From: Notospermus geniculatus
Taxonomy: Eukaryota > Nemertea > Pilidiophora > Heteronemertea > Lineidae
NCBI GenBank assembly: GCA_002633025.1
Contig: NMRB01001201.1
Coordinates: 103,559 to 167,558, forward strand
Direction: 5' to 3'
Length of the DNA: 64,000 bases
This document shows positions 58,602-64,000 of the stretch, in pieces; within the stretch, counting starts at the first letter, position 1; every line of letters begins with the position of its first letter. The position numbers were made by a program, and so were the translations under genes. The notes below the pieces were generated by a model. That model was given only the letters and a program-made list of their open reading frames with translations. It ran no database searches and was not told the DNA's origin.

Positions 58602-61600
58602 GTGTTGATAAATGAACAGCAAGGAATCTCGACCTCGACTTTGTGTTCTTTTCAGTCACATCCTACAGTGGAAGTAGACTGCAGTAAATATTGACGGGTG
58701 GATGAATACTGTCAGGTTTTTCATGAATTCTTTTGCATTTCGATATACTGATGAGGAACATGGGACCCGGTCATTGATTCCAAATTACTCGCGTCGCTCA
58801 TATGTCTTCATTAGGAGCGCAACAATAACTTTACCGTCACTGTTCTAGTTGTTTTTTGAAGACCAATTTAGCTGATACAACATGCTATTAAACAGAACGA
58901 TGGTAATATTATTAGCTACAGTTTGCTGGGTTGGGGAAATNACTTATATATCATATTCTTACTTATATTGGCTTTTCTATATCATTCCAGGTAAGAACGG
59001 CTCTAGTCATTGAAATATCTGATGTACTTAGCCAACGTAATGGCGATATAGAAAATTTTTGTAAGTACACATTGGCTTTACAGAGGTCTTAGGCTAAAGC
59101 GTGGGCGACTTTGCGAGGTGTTCCAATTCGCTAAGTAAAAGAGCCTTTTCTGGGGAATAGCGTTCTGTTCGAATCCTTTGACCAAAGATTGGCGACATGA
59201 GACGGGGGGTACAGGGCTCCCCCTCATGACCTCATTGGCCTTTTTTTCACCCAGTCTTGTCTGACTTTTCGCACTCAGAAGAACTTTCCGAAGCAGTAAG
59301 AGGGTTGATGATTTGAATCCGTCTGATGTTGACAAGAACCTAGATGACAGGGAGTACTATTAATGACTCCGTGATTTTTCCATACAATCCAAGAGAAATA
59401 GTCAATCTGAAATAATTTCCTGTCAGTCGGAAGGGTATTGTGATAGAAAATGAGGGATAATGCCGGTCGGTATTCTTTGAAAATTGTTTATAGACTGCGT
59501 TAACCATCTTGGGGCGCGGTAAAAACGTCAAGTCCACCACATTTAGGTTGTTGGTCCATCATCGGTGTTGTCAAACATTGACGTCGTCATGAACCCACAG
59601 ACGACTTAAATTAAACCACTACCAGTCAATATGTATTGTTTCACACATTTTACGACTATTGTTCAACCACGTAAGCAACAGGTATTTTTAAGCAAATTTG
59701 AAGACCAATACAATGCACTGACCCATCAGCCAATGTGGATATTTACAAAGATATAGAGGATTGATAGTTAAACCATGAATCTGTATTCTAAGACGTTGCA
59801 CGTTGTCTGCCCAGATTCCCAATAGACTCCCAAAGAGACTAAGCACCTGTATCTAAATACATGTAGCATCAGTTGTCAGTTCTTGCGAGGAATGAGTAGC
59901 ACTCGCTCGTGTAAAAACTCTTGACATACCCCAATACTTCAACCTATATATGTATTGACTATGGTAATAAGTCAATAGTACATAAATGACAGGGTATTTA
60001 CCAATTACTTCAAGCTATTCTTCATTTTTTCCCATCGGAATGAGACTAGTTAATATTGGCAAGCCTCCTCTACTTGAGATCTCCTTCACCGGTTCTCCAC
60101 GTCCAACCAGCACCCCAAGTGCCATCGACGAACATAGGGCATCTCCAGTGTTCGCCGACATGGGGAATATTGGCGGCTCAATGATTACATGGTTGCTCAA
60201 TGCATAGTGACAAACCAGCTGAGAAAACAGTCTTCGTTGACCTGGGGTGGTGTGGGACATGAGGCATGTGATTGAGAAAAAAGTCTCGCCTTTACGCTGC
60301 GCGTATATCGATGCGTATAGGAATGGCAATGTTTGCTTTGGTACATGATTTATTCGACCTGTGGACTTGGTAAATCCCTTCTCCATTCTCTCACTCTGTT
60401 TTTCCCTGACACGGCTCTACCGTTCATCGATTACGTGGCTTTGGGTAAGAAGTATCAGACACCGACCGCGAATGTTCGATATTCAAGTTGAGCCAAAATC
60501 TCCATAAAGGGTAACTCATGCGGTGCTCATCCCGTGCAGCATTACAGATCGATATTGACTTGGGTCAATAACGGTATTAGGTGTTTCTTTGATCTTACCT
60601 TTTCCTTGCTGCCAACTTGGCCCTCACTGTTACAAGCCACTTTTTCGTAACAAATTCTCTTTCTTTTGCGGCCATTGGGGTAAAATCTCGAAAATTGATA
60701 TTTCTATAAGGATATCACTCCCCTTTGCACTCTGTTGATCATAAGAAACTGGTGGGATTGTCAAAAACATACTCAATTCTTTTCCTCCTAGATCGATTCA
60801 GGAACATTACACACCACTGCCCACCTCGTTATGCAATTATGCTAATTGCGGCAACACCCTTTCGTCGTGATTGGCTGGAACAGCACAAATCAGACCTTGG
60901 ATTGGGTGTTTGACAACCGCTATTGTATATGTAGTTTTGGGCCAAGCTCACAACAAAATGCAGGTCATGAAATAATGGATGCCTTACACAACTCCCAGTA
61001 CTCTTGTGGTCGCTTCGAGACGACGTTAGATAGCAATTGAAGTGACACAATTTGTACTTTAGTAATAATTTTCGTGTCAGTATGCAGGTTTTGTCCAGAC
61101 AAGAGCAACTTTCTGGTTATTTTCATTTGAATAGATCGTTGGTATTTCACTAGCGTCTTCTTCCATGAAACGTTCCCCGTTCACTTCCGCCCATAAATTG
61201 CATATTGTCGGTGGTTTCGTGGAGTTGATATAATAACGGTTATTACTCACTGGATTTATTCCTATCTCAATGACCAGGGCCATTTGTATAAGCAATCCAA
61301 GTAAGGCTTATCGTCCATGTAGCAGAACTCTTAATCATGTGTCCTCAGTGTGGAGGATAGACTTTGATACACTGTTCCTTGCGTCTTCTTAGGTTGGGAT
61401 GAATAGACTCATGCTTAATTGAAGAATGAATGGACAAGTCTTGTTCTGAAGAACTAAGAGAAATGTGGCTCGCAGGCGATTTGAATTTTGAATATGAATT
61501 AGAATCTTCTGTATCTCCTGTATTTATTAAAGTACTAGATCCATATAATCTTGCGCACACATTGCTGCCAGTGATGTTTATGCTGTACATGTAGTGTTTA

Positions 61601-63475
61601 CCAATTTGTTTGTGCAATGACTGCACTGCTGGTACATCAACATGGAAACTAGACTTCCAACGAGGGGTGAGAGGGTCACCTTTAAGATTGCTACCAACCA
61701 CTGTCTATTTATACGCAGATTTCTTCCCTCCAGCTCATGGTCAATCAAATCATGATGTAGCGGAGAGTGAAGGCTCTAATGGAAATGCCATTGGTGTGAT
61801 TGAGGAAAAATCAAACGGTTAATGGCCTGAGTAAAAGCAATCATGAGTTTTGTACAGCGTCTAATGGACATGGCTGTTCTATTGTTTCTAACTGGATGGA
61901 TATGGAATACGGAATTTGTCATTTCGATAATATGAATTTGTCTGACTCGTATAGATAGTAGTACGCTGCAAACTGCTTGGCAAGTAATAAAATCCACATA
62001 ACTCTGCCGTAATCTCTTTCTAATGGCCTCCAAGTAGAAGATGAGTACAGTTATTGCATTGACAATCTGTAATCTTAAGTGTTACACTCGTAACAGAACT
62101 ATATTATCGGATGCTGGGTATGATCATCCTCCGACAGCAGGGTTTGGGCCTCGGTCCTCTTCATACGCTCGTGTACAGAGTGCGAGTGGATGAAAAGAGG
62201 AGCGAGGTAAAACTCTGCTATGGGAGGATGGATATGATGGCGGAGACAACTGCACTGCATGTGTCATCCAACGAAATACCGTACGTTTTTTCGTCGTCTG
62301 TCGTGATCATCGACATGCCCTTAGGGTGCATTTCTGCTGTTTCATTTTTTTGTTCGAACCCTTCCGTGTGGCGAATGAAACTGACAACGTGAGTTGCCGG
62401 ATGTAGTTCACAGTTAACCCATGCTACGCTGATTGAAAGTGATCACTTTGCAACAACATGCAGAAGGTGCGTTTTGACTAATATTGTAGAAATTTCGGTT
62501 TCTTGCCGTTTAATTAGATTTCACGACCCTGGGCCATGTGAAAGGATCTTTTAACAGGTTGTGAATGTGTTTTGCATGACTAATAAGACTAATGGAATCG
62601 TATTTGACTGACTTCCATTCGCTGCCACCGGGGCCCCATCACGAGAGATGGATAGACTGGCACTAATAGCCATTCTTGAACGAAATCACAATTGCTTAAT
62701 TTATCAGGATAGAAATGGTATTGAAAGGCTCCAGATTTGGCCGTGAAGGTCCCTGGTTTCCATTCGAAGTCTCACCGGGCTCTGATTGGCAGACAGTTTC
62801 ATCACTCCGGCGCTTGTCTCATCGCCATAGTCTCATGTCGGTCTTGTACCCTCACAGGTTTGTCTCACTTTGATCTCAGTCTTACAACCATAGTCTTATA
62901 TTGATCTTAAAGTCTCAGACCCCCAGCTATCTCCTTGTCAATCCCTAGATGTTACCGCCGTCTCACAGTCTAGTCATAGTTTAAATTTTCAAAGTTAATC
63001 ATAGCAAACCGTAGTTCATCAATCCTCGTATCAATCTTCCCCCGCCAGTCCTTTATTGACCAGAGCCTTCTTTACCACCAGACTGGTGAAATGTCTCCCG
63101 ACCTCCACTGACAGGGCGTCGAGCGTGAAATGTTGACCCTGGACACAAACACCTTGAGGCTGATACAATAATCTATTGATCATGGCGAACGAAGCTCGAT
63201 GGTTAACACGGAGAAGCATGTTGGCGAGACATCCACAAGATTGGACATGTTAAAGAAAGAATACAAGAGTTGATATTTGGGAAAGTGTTGCTGTTTTTTA
63301 ATAACATGACAATATTGTTGCTGTCAGCGCTGCGTTTTAAGAACGGTATTCATCGTGAAGTGAAAAATAAGCTACATTTCTGGTCAAAGAACCGGCTACA
63401 GCCATTGTTGGAAACAGTATGACCATCTCGATCTACTCAATCGTTTCCACGACGTAACTTCAACAATGTGCACCA
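58602..63475. other. No gene recognised; a few exon-like open frames
   Basis: Long unique stretch with one ambiguous base (58941). Minus-strand frames at 61345-61701 (119 codons, no ATG at the start, preceded directly by TAG), 61077-61295 and 60015-60386 (ATG start, 123 codons) look somewhat coding-like. None has a domain I recognise and no splice model joins them. Confidence 0.4.
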
Positions 63476-63598
63476 TTACTGACGTCGCCATCATGACGCA
63501 AAGCGCGGGGGAGGGTGTTGCTGACGTCGTCCTGTGACGCAAAGCGGGGGGCGATGTATTGCTGACGTCGTCCTGTGACGCAAAGACGGGGGAGGGGG
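63476..63598. repeat. Three-unit CRE-like tandem repeat
   Basis: Units of about 34-50 bp contain CTGACGTCG, then TGACGCAAAGCGGGGG or a close variant (about 63478, 63521, 63562). TGACGTCG and TGACGCAA resemble CREB/ATF sites. Frames of 83-189 codons on the minus strand pass through it. Confidence 0.75.
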
Positions 63599-64000
63599 CA
63601 AAACGCGGTAACCAACAAAACGATGTTAGGTCGTGGAACGATGAAATTGTGATTGATCCTTTCTTCTTCTCTAAAACGATACATATTACCGGGCCCTGGT
63701 CTTGTCGGCACACAAATCTGCGTAAATGACCAACGTCTCCTACCACCTGCGTCCCCTCCAATCTACGGGATGACTGAACTCGGAAGGAGAGATCACTGGC
63801 TGATATATTTGTTGGCACCCGTAGTTGGTTTGCATAATGCATGATGAATTGTCCATGATACTTTTCTTCCGGAAATGTCTGCTTTCCATCCTGGCCAAGA
63901 TGGCGGTCGTCCTTTAGCAATGGTCTATCATCATCTGTTGTCATCTCAGAGGTTAAAAATGTCATTTGTACTTTATCCGTCTTCCTCTTCTCTGATGGTA
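63599..64000. other. No gene recognised
   Basis: Unique DNA to the window end. A 189-codon minus frame (63396-63965) covers it and the adjacent array; its unique part shows no recognisable domain. Confidence 0.4.

Noticed and set aside
60015-60386. 123-codon ATG-started minus-strand frame overlapping a 73-codon plus-strand frame
   Set aside because: The composition is mildly coding-like, but no domain, splice pattern or duplicate for comparison was available to support it.

Overview
This window looks like non-coding, repeat-rich nuclear DNA from an animal, most likely a marine invertebrate. The evidence is AT-moderate composition, very short open frames, no bacterial-style gene packing, tRNA-derived SINEs, many short inverted-repeat (MITE-like) elements, minisatellites, microsatellites and an assembly gap. 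Words such as TAGGCCTA and ACATGTAC recur, as they do in echinoderm, hemichordate and some other marine genomes, but I cannot name the species. I found no exon I could assign to a known protein family. The longest stop-free frame is about 220 codons, on the minus strand near 31.2-31.9 kb, and it has no ATG for its first ~110 codons. The window is best read as intergenic or intronic.

Layout. 1-9.7 kb: single-copy DNA with two CRE-rich inverted repeats (1091-1288, 2969-3197), smaller inverted repeats and tRNA-like SINE heads. 10.2-15.2 kb: a 1.65-kb unit present twice in tandem, each copy carrying a ~31-bp minisatellite; the second copy also holds a 380-bp MITE and a 1.3-kb insertion. 16.8-18.1 kb: a second tandem duplication, with a MITE in only one copy. 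18.8-20.7 kb: a pair of oppositely oriented MITEs and two short tandem arrays. 22.8-33.5 kb: five more local direct duplications in close succession. 33.3-40.3 kb: SINE copies and MITEs. 43.9-44.4 kb: trinucleotide repeats around a 212-bp N gap. 45-50 kb: two hairpin retroelement-like copies, an AGGTCA-rich array and two palindromes. 51.7-58.6 kb: nested insertions (a TTAA-flanked MITE inside a tRNA-like element; a TTA-flanked MITE inside a SINE) and more MITEs. 58.6-64 kb: mostly single-copy DNA with a short CRE-like array near the end.

Three patterns stand out. First, about eight local tandem duplications have copies differing by roughly 0.4-3%, and three of them differ by clean transposon insertions. 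That fits either recent tandem duplication or two divergent haplotypes of a heterozygous animal placed side by side by the assembler. Second, those copies and the nested insertions give empty-site/filled-site comparisons that define element ends and target-site duplications for five elements. Third, the full CRE palindrome TGACGTCA occurs 14 times (about one expected), nearly always inside repeats. A three-copy hairpin family carrying a hammerhead-ribozyme-like core is the most speculative item of possible functional interest.
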